Made by a program: the position numbers and the translations under genes
Shown here: positions 1 to 9,947 of the stretch, piece by piece
How the letters are laid out: each line of letters begins with the position of its first letter
Position numbering within the stretch: the first letter of the stretch is position 1
The notes under the pieces: generated by a model
Told to the model about the DNA's origin: nothing
Seen by the model: the letters and a program-made list of their open reading frames with translations, nothing else
Databases searched by the model: none
Assembly: GCA_009746045.1 (NCBI GenBank)
Contig: RPFO01000348.1
Coordinates: forward strand, 2,058,189-2,122,188
Direction of reading: 5' to 3'
Source of the DNA: Mesostigma viride
Lineage: Eukaryota > Streptophyta > Mesostigmatophyceae > Mesostigmatales > Mesostigmataceae
DNA: 64,000 bases

Positions 1-511
1 GGAGCCTGCAAGTGCGAAGCCAGCTCGTGCAAAACCCAGCTCGTGCAAAATCCAGCTCTTGCAAAACCCAGCTGATACAAAACGGGCTGTGGGCATTAAC
101 AGAGACAGGGTTGGTCATCCGGCGGGATTGGTGGCTAGGCTGGCCATTGCATTCTGCAGGAAAGTGGTGGGTCATGGGCTTTGCCGTAACTTTGCATTTC
201 CTGCCAACAAGCAGTGCTGTGTGTTGCCTGTTCCCGAGGTAGCTCTTTATAATGGGTGCCTTCTTGCCCCTGCTGCCTGTGGTATGTGTAACCACCAAGC
301 CAGCGTGTGGGTGGCATTTTTTCCCAAAGGTCAGCTCATGCGTTGCCACCTGCCCCTGCTGGCTGTCTCGTTGCTCCTTGCTTCTGCTCCATTGGTATAT
401 TTGTCAATCGGTCAATCGGCCCTTGCTCAATCGGTCCATGGGCTAATTGGCCATTTGGTTGTTGGACCCTTGCTCAATTGGTCCAGAGCAGGTGTAGTTT
501 ACACCCTACCC

Positions 512-620
512 TTGCAGGAAGTAGCCAAGAGTGTATTAAAAGCCATATGCCCCTTCTCAGGGATCTGTGCTACATTTACTCCCAACGGAGTTATGTTACA
601 ATTCAATTCAATTCAATTGG
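512..620 (+). mobile_element. Truncated LINE/SINE 3' end with (AATTC)n tail
   Basis: Matches 30314-30417 (opposite strand) over about 100 bases, from TTGCAGGAAGTAGCC through CTCCCAACGGAG. It ends in CAATTCAATTCAATTCAATT. I could not define target duplications. Confidence 0.75.
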
Positions 621-1095
621 TTGTATGGATCATGTGCACGCGTCGGCACGGCGCCTGTTCGTTGCTCATGTGCGTGCACGTCTTTACTGTGTGAGCATGC
701 CGGCGAATTGCCTGAACCTTTTTCATTGTTCATGCTTGTTTCTGTTTTTGTCGCGCTTGCCAGAGATCACCCCTGAGACACCCGACGTGATCCATGGCGC
801 CGGCTTTGACAGCACGTGGTATGGGCTAACACTAATAAGGGGGCTGATAAGGGGGCTAATAAGGGGGGCTAATAAGGGGCTACTAAGGGGCTTATCAGGG
901 GGGGACATGTGGTATGGGCTAAAAAGGGGGGAACACGTGGTATGGGCTAATAAGGGTGGAATACGAGGTATGGGCTATTAAGGGGGGAACACGTGGTATG
1001 GGCTATTAGGGTGGGAACGGGTTAGCTTGTTAACACTTGAGAGTCTGTTGTATAAAGTTAGCTCGTATTCATGTTGCGTTTCACTTTTGTGCATG

Positions 1096-1375
1096 ATCAA
1101 CGAGACAACCAGCGCAGGCATGGCATTACTAAGAACTATAGTGACCATGGTATCAACGAGACAACCAGCGCAGGCATGGCATTACTGTGAACTTTAGTGA
1201 CCATGGCATCAACGAGACAACCAGCGAAGGCATGGCATTACTGTGAACTTTAGTGACCATGGTATCAACGAGACAACCAGCGAAGGCATGGCATTACTGT
1301 GAACTATAGTGACCATGGTATCAACGAGACAACCATCGAAGGCATGGCATTACTGTGAACTTTAGTGACCATGGT
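1096..1375 (-). repeat. 56-bp tandem array built from a retroelement 3' end
   Basis: Units start at 1096, 1152, 1208, 1264 and 1320, exactly 56 bp apart, and run into a longer copy of the same element at 1376. On the minus strand each unit ends GCTGGTTGTCTCGTTGATA, as do the dispersed copies of the family. Confidence 0.9.
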
Positions 1376-1482
1376 ATCAAAGAGACAACCAGCGCAGGCC
1401 AGAAATATGGATAATGCGGGCCATGGTAGCTCGACCCTGCTTTTACCTTATCATTGAAGTCGTTCAGGATTATGGAAATTCT
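1376..1482 (-). mobile_element. Truncated copy of the GGTTGTCTC-type retroelement
   Basis: About 105 bases match the last third of the element at 27477-27829, with scattered substitutions. It abuts the 56-bp array, which is made of the same terminal sequence. Confidence 0.75.
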
Positions 1483-2161
1483 TTATGCTTGCGAGAGCTA
1501 GTCCATGGCGGGTTGATATCATAGGTTTCCGCGGCCAGTGGCATCCTGTCCCTGTGTGTCAGTGTGTGCTTGAAGAGTACACCCTGGCCACCGTCCACAG
1601 GGACTGTTGGCCCCTACATCTGTCTCTACAGTTGCCTCTGCTGTTGTGTTGTGCCTGGATGACTATGGCACATTAAGCTTACCAGGGCTATATTCAGCGT
1701 TCCCAGGGTGCTGGAGGTTTGATGCTGTACACGGCGAGACTGCTATCTTTGGCATCATTGAAAGGTCTTGGAAAGTTGCAAGCCGGCCCAAAACCCTGTT
1801 TTTTTGGCGCTGAGCTGGCGACCCATTGCCGGAGGCAACCCATCGCTACCCCATGCGCACCCGTGTACAGCATCGCGTGTACGGTATTAAAAACTATCAC
1901 CTGTAGATGCCTGGGATGGGACCAGTGTGGCCTTGCATCGTTATTGTGGCCTATGCACTATGTGTAGTTAGTAGTATGGTTTCTATGGCAACTCACGGCT
2001 CCTTGGTCGCTGTTTCATTGCTATGGTGCTCACTGTATGGTGGCTGTGTTCACCTGCATGGTCGATGTGGTCACTGTACGGTTGCTGCGGTGATCACTCT
2101 GTGGCTGCTGTGGTGTTCCCTGCGTGGTGGCTGTGTCGATCTGCACACGGGCGCGCGCCAG

Positions 2162-5100
2162 GATCCACTCCACCTACTTCGACACGGTCAAGTACATGAA
2201 GGGCAAGCGCGACCTGATGATGGTGCAGTACATGGTCGGGTTCCACAAGGGCTTCACCCAGAACACGCAGATGCTCAAGTACTTTCTCGGCTCACACGAC
2301 CAGGTGGGCCCATACCGGCATACGAGTGTCATCTTTATTTATTGTTGACAAGGGCTTCACCAAAAACACGTAGATGCTTGAGTATGTCCTCGGCTCACAC
2401 GACCAGGGGGGCCCATGAAAATCACGTTGACTGCGCCACGTGGGTACCAACAAAGGAACTTCCAACCCCTGTGCACAACGAGGAGGGAGCTGCTGGTGGG
2501 CCCATAGCAACATACTAGTGTCATCCATATTTTGAGAAATGCTCAAACCATGCGGTTGAAATATCCGCCAAGGTGGCCCCTTGCCAAGGTAACAGTGGCA
2601 TCCATAGTCATGTGTAAGCTTTATTATCATGAAATGATGAGCTGGGAACTCTGAAGTATGCATGGATGGGTCATGGTACGTGTGAGCATGTATAGCAGCG
2701 TGCTTGCTCTCATCCGTCACTAACCGGTCATGGGCTGATACTGATAGTCATGGGCATTGAGGGGCCAGTTAGCCAAGTTCTAGTAGTCATGGACTGTGCA
2801 CTGTCTGCATCCATCGCACGAAGCTGGGACGCACAGCCCACCCTGGCTGTAGCAGCACAGATGACAAATTTTCCAATTTCTGCGCGCCCAGCCGCCGGTA
2901 GGTAAGCTTTTCATTACCCCTTTCCTACTGTTGGTCGTTGGCTTGTATTTGCGGCAACGATTGGCTTCTTGCCCTGTGTTTGTGCCGAGCTTGATTGTTA
3001 TAATGGTGCAATCGAGACATCTTTTATACAGATTTCATGTCCTGGTGCCACACCTTGCTTTCTCGCTTGTACAACATCCCCCTGCCAGCTCTTGCTTTCT
3101 CGTTTGTCCCCTGTCGTTTCGTTTCCTTGTCGTTTCTTCTCCTTCCACATTTTGTATTTATCTCCAGTTGACACTATGAGGGCCAAACCCTTCATATTCT
3201 AGACAGCCACCACGTAATCCGAGGCGCGCTAATCCTGGGAGGTCTTTTCGTATAAGAAGATGTAAGAGAGGTCTAAATCTCACAAGATATATGTACAAGA
3301 ATAAATATGTATAAGAAGATGTAAGAGAGGTCTTATCTCACAAGACATATGTACAAGAATAAACATGTGTAAGAAGATGTAAGAGAGGCCTTATCTCACA
3401 AGATATATGTATAAGAAGATGTAAGAGAGGTCTTATCTCACAAGATATATGTGCAAGAATAAATATGTGTAAGAAGATGTAAGAGAGGTCTTATCTCACA
3501 AGACATATGTACAAGAATAAACATGTGTAAGAAGATGTAAGAGAGGCCTTATCTCACAAGATATATGTACAAGAATAAATATGTATAAGAAGATGTAAGA
3601 GAGGTCTTATCTCACAAGATATATGTATAATAATACTTAAGTCGTCTATATAATAGTATAAGAGAGGTCTTGTCGGATAATTTTTGCGCGCACGCACATA
3701 TGCCCCTTGTGTTCAGGTCGGGTGCCGCAAGAACGGCGGGTTTGACCCCGACATCAACGGGCTCCACCGCTACGCGATCGACCTGCTGGGGGGGCTTGGC
3801 AACTGGCACGCACGCGCGCAAGTGCGCATGTGGTGCGTGCGCGCTCCCTTCGTCGTTTGTGCTCTGATTAAGAATTGTGCTTTGGTTGAAAAATGTGCTC
3901 TAATTAAGGATTGTGCTTGATTGAGAATTGTGTTTCGGTTAAGAAAGAGAAAAATGTATTCATAGGAAACAGACAACGGATACGGAACCTCTCCATGTAC
4001 TGGTATACCCCATGGCGATGCGGTGCACTTGTTCAGTTTCCCATCAACGCTTCCCCTCCGTGTCTCTCCTCTTAGTCATGCTAGTTCTCTCCAGTTAATG
4101 CCGTCTGCAAAGTGCTCTGTATGTGTCATGGGCATAGGAGTTCTAGCTCTCCTGATCTCTCCAGCAGACGATACTTCCTGATGCGTGCTCCTTCCACGGT
4201 CACATGATCCATCGCGTGCCCCATCGCGTGCCGCTTTCCAACCGCCTGGTTCCCGTCCCGTTTCCCCTGCGGGTGCTTCCCCTGCCTCTGCGCCTGCTCC
4301 CATGCGCACGTGGGCTTGCACACGCTTCTGCGTACTTGTGGACCCGCCCTGCCCCCACATATGGGCGCACGGATACAGACACGCACAGAGAGAGGCACGC
4401 ACACACTCATGCCGCCCCCACCACGACACACACACACACCACCACCACACACACACACACAGACACAACCACGCACACACGTGCACGGCACACTTGGAAG
4501 CATAACCAGTGTAACCCTTCGATCTCCTTCATCTGCAACACCCCTTACCCACCCACCCACCCACCCTATCGGACCCTCGGAACCTCCCCTCGCCCCCCCC
4601 CCCCCCCCCCCCCCCAGGTACTCGGTGATGGGCATCTCCGCGGGCATCCCGATGATGTACATGGGCAGCGAGATGCTCCAGAATGAGTGGTGGCACATCG
4701 ACCCGCAGCACCACGTCAACTGGGCCATGAGGGGTGAGCGGGGGCGCCCATTTCCCCACGTGGTTGGAAATGGTGACAGGAGCGGGGGACATAGTGACGT
4801 TGGGACATAGTGACAGGAGGGGTGAGCGAGAGCCACATGCCCCCGTGTAGATGCTTGGATGCAGCGTTGTTGGTGAGAGAGGCGCTGGAAGGCGGGCACA
4901 TGCCACCGTGGGGGTACATTTTTATCGCCATGGGCAGGTGTTTGGTTCAGGCTGGGGTGACGGCATGAGGCTTAACCTGGAGGAGTGCAGGGCAAGCGTG
5001 GGAGAAGGGCTGGTACAGAGCATGGTGGACGATAGCTTTCCCACGCTATAGCCTCCCCACTATATAGCCTCCCCACTATATAGCCTTCCCACGCTGTAGC

Positions 5101-6735
5101 CTTCCCACTCGATAGCTTTCCCACTCTATAGCCTTTGCACTCGATAGCCTTCCCACACTATAGCCTTCCCACACTATAGCCTTCCCACACTATAGCTTTC
5201 CCACACTATAGCCTTCCCACACTATAGCCTTCCCACTCTATAGCTTTCCCACACTATAGCCTTCCCACACTATAGCCTTCCCACTCTATAGCTTTCCCAC
5301 ACTATAGCCTTCCCACTCTATAGCTTTCCCACACTACAGATTTCCAAGGGAACCATCTTATTTTATGTTTGGATTGTGACGTTATATAATGAACGGATAC
5401 AGCCGGGCTACATTTAACAAGAGTGTTATGCAGGAGTAAATAGCTTTCCCACATGGAACCAGTTAACGTGTCGCCACCCCTACCCCTTGCCCTTGTACAC
5501 CACGTATATTGGAATACAAGCTCGGTGGCATGTATTATTCCCATGGCATCTGCCCCCCCCCCCCCCCCCCCCCCCCCCCGCGCCCATTGGTTTTGAAACA
5601 AAAAAATTAATTAAACTTTCTAATATACTGAACTGAACTTATTTCTGTCCTTTAACTTTGTTCCCTCTGTATCGGCCCCACAGCGGACGAGCGCGGCAAG
5701 CAGATGCTGGCGCTCGTGCGGTCCATGAACAGCGTGCGCGTGGCCAGCAGCGCGCTCACAAGCGGCGGCATCAGCTTCGTGCAGCAAGATGACGTCAACG
5801 GCGTGCTCGTGGTCAAGCGCAAGGTGGGCCAAAGGGGGAGGAAGGGGGGGAGAGGGGGGGAGGAAGGGGGGGAGAGGGGGGGAGGGGGGAGAAGACGGGG
5901 GGCAGGGGGCAGGGGGGCAGGGGGCAGGGGGCAGGGGGCAGGGGGCAGGGGGCAGGGGGGCAGGGGGGCAGGGGGGCAGGGGGGCAGGGGGCAGGGGGCA
6001 GTGGGGCAGGGGGGGCAGGGGGGGGTTACCCGAATGGATTTGTAGGTGCACAATCTGGGTTGGGACGAGTATTGATAGAGACCCATTGCCATCATCGGGG
6101 GGTCAGGCAGCGACCTGGTGGCAGCTCGTAGCTACCGTTATCATAAGCAAGCCCTGTATGGCCATGATCAGAATAAGCAAGCCCTGTATGGCCACTTGAC
6201 CAGCCAAATGTGCGCTAGAGTTTGCGATGGCGACCCCGCAAGAAGGGGTGGGACAGCCTAGCTCTAGAACCTGTGCTCTCCATGCAGGATGGCCTCGCTC
6301 GCGCGCATGTCTGCCGCTTTTCGTCTCTGTAGTGGTATCATTTTTGTTTTATTTTAACAGGCCTCAGCTCACGGTCTGCGCTTTGCCGATCCCCTTGTTC
6401 ACCACATGCCTATTGAATTCATGACCACTTATGTTTTGTTTATGCAATCGATGGGTGTTGGCGTTTGTGACCCACGCCACACTGTGCGTGCGCAGAGCGC
6501 GGATCAGACGATGGTGGCGGTGATCAACGCCGGGGAAGGCCAGTGGGACCGACCCGAGTACGGCATCAACGTGGGCGAGGGGCGCGAGTACCGGCAGGTG
6601 TTCAACTCCCAGGACGCGGCGTTTGGAGGGTGGGAGACTTCGGGCAACGCGAAGCCCCTGGCGGTGGACAATGGCAAGATCCGCATCGTCCTGCCCAAGT
6701 GGGCGGTGCTGCTGTTCGAGTGCACCGCCAAATGA
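2162..6735 (+). CDS. 1,4-alpha-glucan branching enzyme-like GH13 protein, 3' part (5 exons)
   Basis: Exons are 2162-2303, 3717-3817, 4618-4733, 5684-5823 and 6496-6735 (stop TGA 6733-6735). Phases match at every junction, giving about 246 C-terminal residues. Exon 1 carries GSHDQVG, the GH13 region IV His-Asp in the SHDQ form typical of branching enzymes. Exon 3 carries GISAGIPMMYMGSEM, the end of the catalytic barrel. Exon 5 encodes the all-beta C-terminal domain, with VINAGEGQW, FNSQDAAFGGW and LPKWAVLLFE. The family transfers alpha-1,4-glucan chains to alpha-1,6 branch points in starch or glycogen synthesis. The N-terminal half is outside the window. Exon 2 appears to end at a GC donor (GCAAGT at 3818), which is the only phase-consistent donor with good consensus; an earlier, weaker GC site at 3794 is the alternative. 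Intron 1 contains a decayed copy of the end of exon 1. Confidence 0.85.
2350..2415 (+). pseudogene. Decayed duplicate of the end of branching-enzyme exon 1
   Basis: These 66 bases match 2247-2312, the last 57 bases of exon 1 plus its donor and first intron bases. In the copy one codon has become TAG and the donor has changed from CAG|GTGGGC to CAGGGGGGC, so it can be neither translated nor used as a donor. A shorter third copy of the first intron bases lies at about 2495-2535. Confidence 0.85.
3240..3625. repeat. Minisatellite, ~58-bp unit, about 7 partial or full copies
   Basis: Head-to-tail copies share AAGAAGATGTAAGAGAGG, then TCTTATCTCACAAGA, then ATATGTACAAGAATAAA. Some units lack the last block. 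The array lies in intron 1 of the branching-enzyme gene and ends about 90 bp before exon 2. Confidence 0.9.
4592..4617 (+). promoter_or_regulatory. Pure-C polypyrimidine tract and acceptor of exon 3
   Basis: An unbroken run of about 24 C runs straight into the acceptor AG at 4616-4617. The normal U-rich tract is absent. Confidence 0.7.
5040..5335. repeat. Minisatellite, ~16-bp unit (CCTTCCCACACTATAG)
   Basis: About 19 copies with CACACT/CACTCT and CCTT/CTTT variants, in intron 3 of the branching-enzyme gene. A near-pure poly-C run follows at 5552-5579. Confidence 0.92.
5825..6030. repeat. G-rich low-complexity array (GGGGGCA and GGGGGAGG units)
   Basis: Begins a few bases after the exon 4 donor (5824). 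About 200 bases of G-runs of 4-7 separated by A, CA or GA on the sense strand of the host gene. The sequence could form G-quadruplexes in the transcript. Confidence 0.9.
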
Positions 6736-8067
6736 GCGGCCGGTTGGGCGAACCAACGACCAGTAAAGCGGACTGGAGGGGTTGCTCTGCGAATAGCAGA
6801 AGTGAGGGGCTGCTTGGGTGTATGGCCTTGGAAGGGAGATCCTGTACTCAAGAAACTATGTTTTTAGGTGCACGGCCAAATGAGGGGCTTGTTGGGTGAA
6901 CTGCCCTGTAAGAGCCTGCCTTCAAGAGCGTGGCGCGGTCGAGGGCTCCTCGTTGAAGCTCGTTGGAGTACCACCAAGTGAGGGATGCCTTTCAAGAGGC
7001 AGCGGCCACATGACAGGCTGCTTTCCGAGAGTGCAGAGCCGGATGGGAGCCGCCTGTGAGGTCAACAGCAGTTTGAAGAGTGCGCGTCCTACTGAGCGTA
7101 CTTTTGAGTGCAACGTGCTCGGAAGTGAGATCCTGTTTCCGGAGCACATCGAGATGGTACGTCAAGTGTGCACGTGAGCCTGGATCCTGCACCAAGTGAG
7201 AGGCAGAAGGCTTTTTTCAAGGGTGCACGGCTCAATTGAGATCGCTGGAGGACTTGGCAACGGCCATTCTTATTGTTCTGAGCCGGTTTCCCTGTGGAGA
7301 ATGGAAGAGACAGGGGTGGGGTGGAAGTGACTATATGGGAGGGGAGCGAGGGGAAAATGGAGAACGCTGGCATGCATAAAGTTGATACTCCATGTTGAGA
7401 ATGGCAACATTCACCCGGCCATGCGTGTGTGCGATGGAGAGGAGGTCTGTGGCCGGTTCTTTGGCTGTATGAACCCTGTTGCCATGGGAAGCTTCCGATG
7501 CTCGTTGGCATTTCAGGATTTCCATGTGCGTCATATGATTGCGCGGCATGCCTTCGAAATTACCGTGGAGGCATTGCCAAAACTCTGGCTGCTGTGTTCA
7601 TGGCTGGTGTGTTCATGACCTGGCTATGAAAGCTCTTCACTATGGCAGTGTTGCGCCGCATGTGCAGGTACATGCCATTCCTGAATCGTGACGAATGGAC
7701 GTCGATTGTCGCCACAGCACTTCTGCCACGTGGTTGCACACCTCTGCTTTCATAGTAGACGCTCTTGCACAGTAGATCGATGTATGCAGACTAGGAGATG
7801 CCATTCTGCCTCAACCACCCTGCCTAAATCTGGCTTGCACTGTGGACACCTGACACAGCTGATGATGTGGCACACTGCCAATGTACAGCTGTAAGTAGCA
7901 CTGATATCAACCATGCACGGCATCTGTCCGCATTGTTATGAAGTTTTCACTAACCAAATTACATCAGCCAATCTATATTGTAATGAAAAATGAATCACAT
8001 GAAATCCTGCGTCGATAAACTAGCAAATGCGCATATCGGCTGCACAACATGCATATAATGCTGAGTG

Positions 8068-8090
8068 AGAGTGCGCTGGTTGTCTCCTTG
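8068..8090 (+). mobile_element. Ultra-short retroelement 3' end between 15-bp direct repeats
   Basis: The 23 bases carry GCTGGTTGTCTCCTTG, the 3' end of the dispersed family seen complete at 18710-19648. Flanks 8053-8067 and 8091-8105 are identical (ATATAATGCTGAGTG). This is what target-primed reverse transcription with extreme 5' truncation would leave. Confidence 0.85.
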
Positions 8091-8639
8091 ATATAATGCT
8101 GAGTGTAACGGAAGTGAGGCAACTAAAGCTGTACAATGAACTGCTAGCTAGAAAGTTCTCAAGCAGCTAGCTTGATGCTCCCATACTTACGATGTACGTT
8201 TTGTATTCTATTGTACATACAGGAATAGATGTCTCATACCTAGGTGTAGTGTATATGCACCACTTACTGCTGCGATCGCGCTCCCAGCAGTCAATTTTAT
8301 ACCAAATTGTTGCAAAATATTGCATGAAATTATTATGCTGATAGAGATTCAGCATACTACCGGCTCCCTTTAGTTAGTTCAGCCTATGCACCCGCATGCA
8401 TGTCTACCCGCACGTACACTTCAGGTGCAGTTTAATTGCGTGTGCCAGACAATGCCCCCGCCATGCATGTCACCCACCCACATTTCAGCATTCGCACACC
8501 CACAGTTATGCCAGACTCTCCTCGTGAGCAGTTTATTGCAGCTGTGGCTTGCCTCCGGGCATGAGGGAAGACGGGTGTCTCTGCCCCCTCCCAGTGTGCA
8601 ACATACAGGGATGACAAGCACTTTAACTCTGTAAATATT

Positions 8640-8695
8640 ATTGTGCTCCGTGACTCCGCAACGGGAGCGCGGTTTTAATTAATTCAAAATTAAAT
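8640..8695 (+). mobile_element. LINE/SINE 3' terminal hairpin with AT-rich tail
   Basis: Contains GTGCTCCGTGACTCCGCAAC then GGGAGCGC, able to form a stem, followed by TTTTAATTAATTC. It matches the 3' ends at 18244-18406 and 19010-19592 in the opposite orientation. Confidence 0.7.
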
Positions 8696-9098
8696 TGTGG
8701 GGGGTGCCTGCAGTACACAGCATGAAGCCCGGCCAGCTCTGTCAGTAAAAAGTGTTATACAAATTCCACCAGGCTTATCATGCATAAAGAATATCGGTGC
8801 CCAATTTTTACTGCTCTTTGGGCACCACGTAACTCTGCTATATACCTGGCCATAAGGTAACCGCCACGACACCAGTCATGTGTCAGTGACTGCTGTCAAC
8901 TGGAAAAACAGTCCGCACAAACCTTATGTACACTGGCGGTCACTGGCTCAACCACATGGAAAACCAATGCCATCTCCAAATCTTTACCCCCACCGCCGGA
9001 ATCCTATCCGTACCTGGCAGCACAATGGCAGCAAAAATAGGGGGAGAGGGAGCAAACTACAGCGTGGCCCGCCCAGGGAAGAATAAGAGCATCGCCCT

Positions 9099-9200
9099 GA
9101 AAAAAATCAAAGACAGATCAGAAGAAAATCTGTCTGAAAAAATCAGAGACAGATCAGAAGAAAATCTGTCTGAAAAAATCAGAGACAGATCAGAAGACAT
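9099..9200. repeat. Short tandem repeat, 36-bp unit
   Basis: Almost three units of GACAGATCAGAAGAAAATCT followed by GTCTGAAAAAATCAGA. Lies downstream of the minus-strand gene's stop. Confidence 0.85.
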
Positions 9201-9329
9201 CAATAAGGGCATTGCCCTCTAGAAAACTTTACAATAAATAGCAAAGTGCACACTTGGCCTCTACATGCCATGTTCTTCACCATCCGCCCGCCAAACTGAT
9301 TCTGGCCAATAAGCCTTCACACAAAAAAG

Positions 9330-9853
9330 TCAGGAGCCCCCGCGCGTGCCCGCAGGCCGACGCGCCGCACGCGCTCGCTGCCTCTCCTCTGCCATGGCGT
9401 TGAGTTTCTTTTCAAGCCCTTTGATGGCAGCCCAGGCGAACCACCAGTTGAGGGGGTCGAACAGGAATGCGGCCCAGCGGCGGTACTCCTTGAGGTCAAT
9501 GTCCGTGATGTAGGTGATCTGCATGTCCACCATCAAGAGGGCAGGCACCATTGCACAGGTGTCCAGTACCATGCGGCACATATTCATGGTTAACTGGTTG
9601 CCATCACGTGTTAACAGAGTGCCAGCTAGTGCGGGCTCTGACGGGCGATGATGATACAATAAGGCCATAAGTCCATATCTTTGCGTACTACAGGAAATCC
9701 GGTAAGGAGTAATCCTGTCAGATCCACGGCCGAATGATACTGCAAAGCTGATACAAAGACTAATAACATTAAAAATAAATACAAGAAGCAATGCAGGGTA
9801 TGCAGCCACCCCGGACAGATCATGCGGATAGACAATACTCGGCGAGTGATTGA

Positions 9854-9947
<94 letters not shown>

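Larger units (their letters stand above)
1..2161. other. Non-coding stretch before the first recognised exon
   Basis: I see no convincing exon here. Upstream exons of the branching-enzyme gene should lie in this stretch or beyond the window edge. It holds a truncated LINE/SINE 3' end (about 512-620), a short GGGG-rich degenerate repeat (about 830-1010), a 56-bp tandem array (1096-1375) and an adjoining retroelement end. Open frames that cross it have no recognisable domain and no clear splice sites. Confidence 0.6.
6736..9329. other. Spacer between convergent genes, with degenerate copies of a gene 3' end
   Basis: No gene recognised. Bases 6866-6904 resemble 6718-6756 (the last codons, stop and start of the 3' UTR), followed by weaker related segments to about 7230. 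A 23-bp retroelement end sits at 8068-8090, a LINE-type hairpin 3' end at about 8640-8695, and a 36-bp tandem repeat at 9099-9200. Confidence 0.6.
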
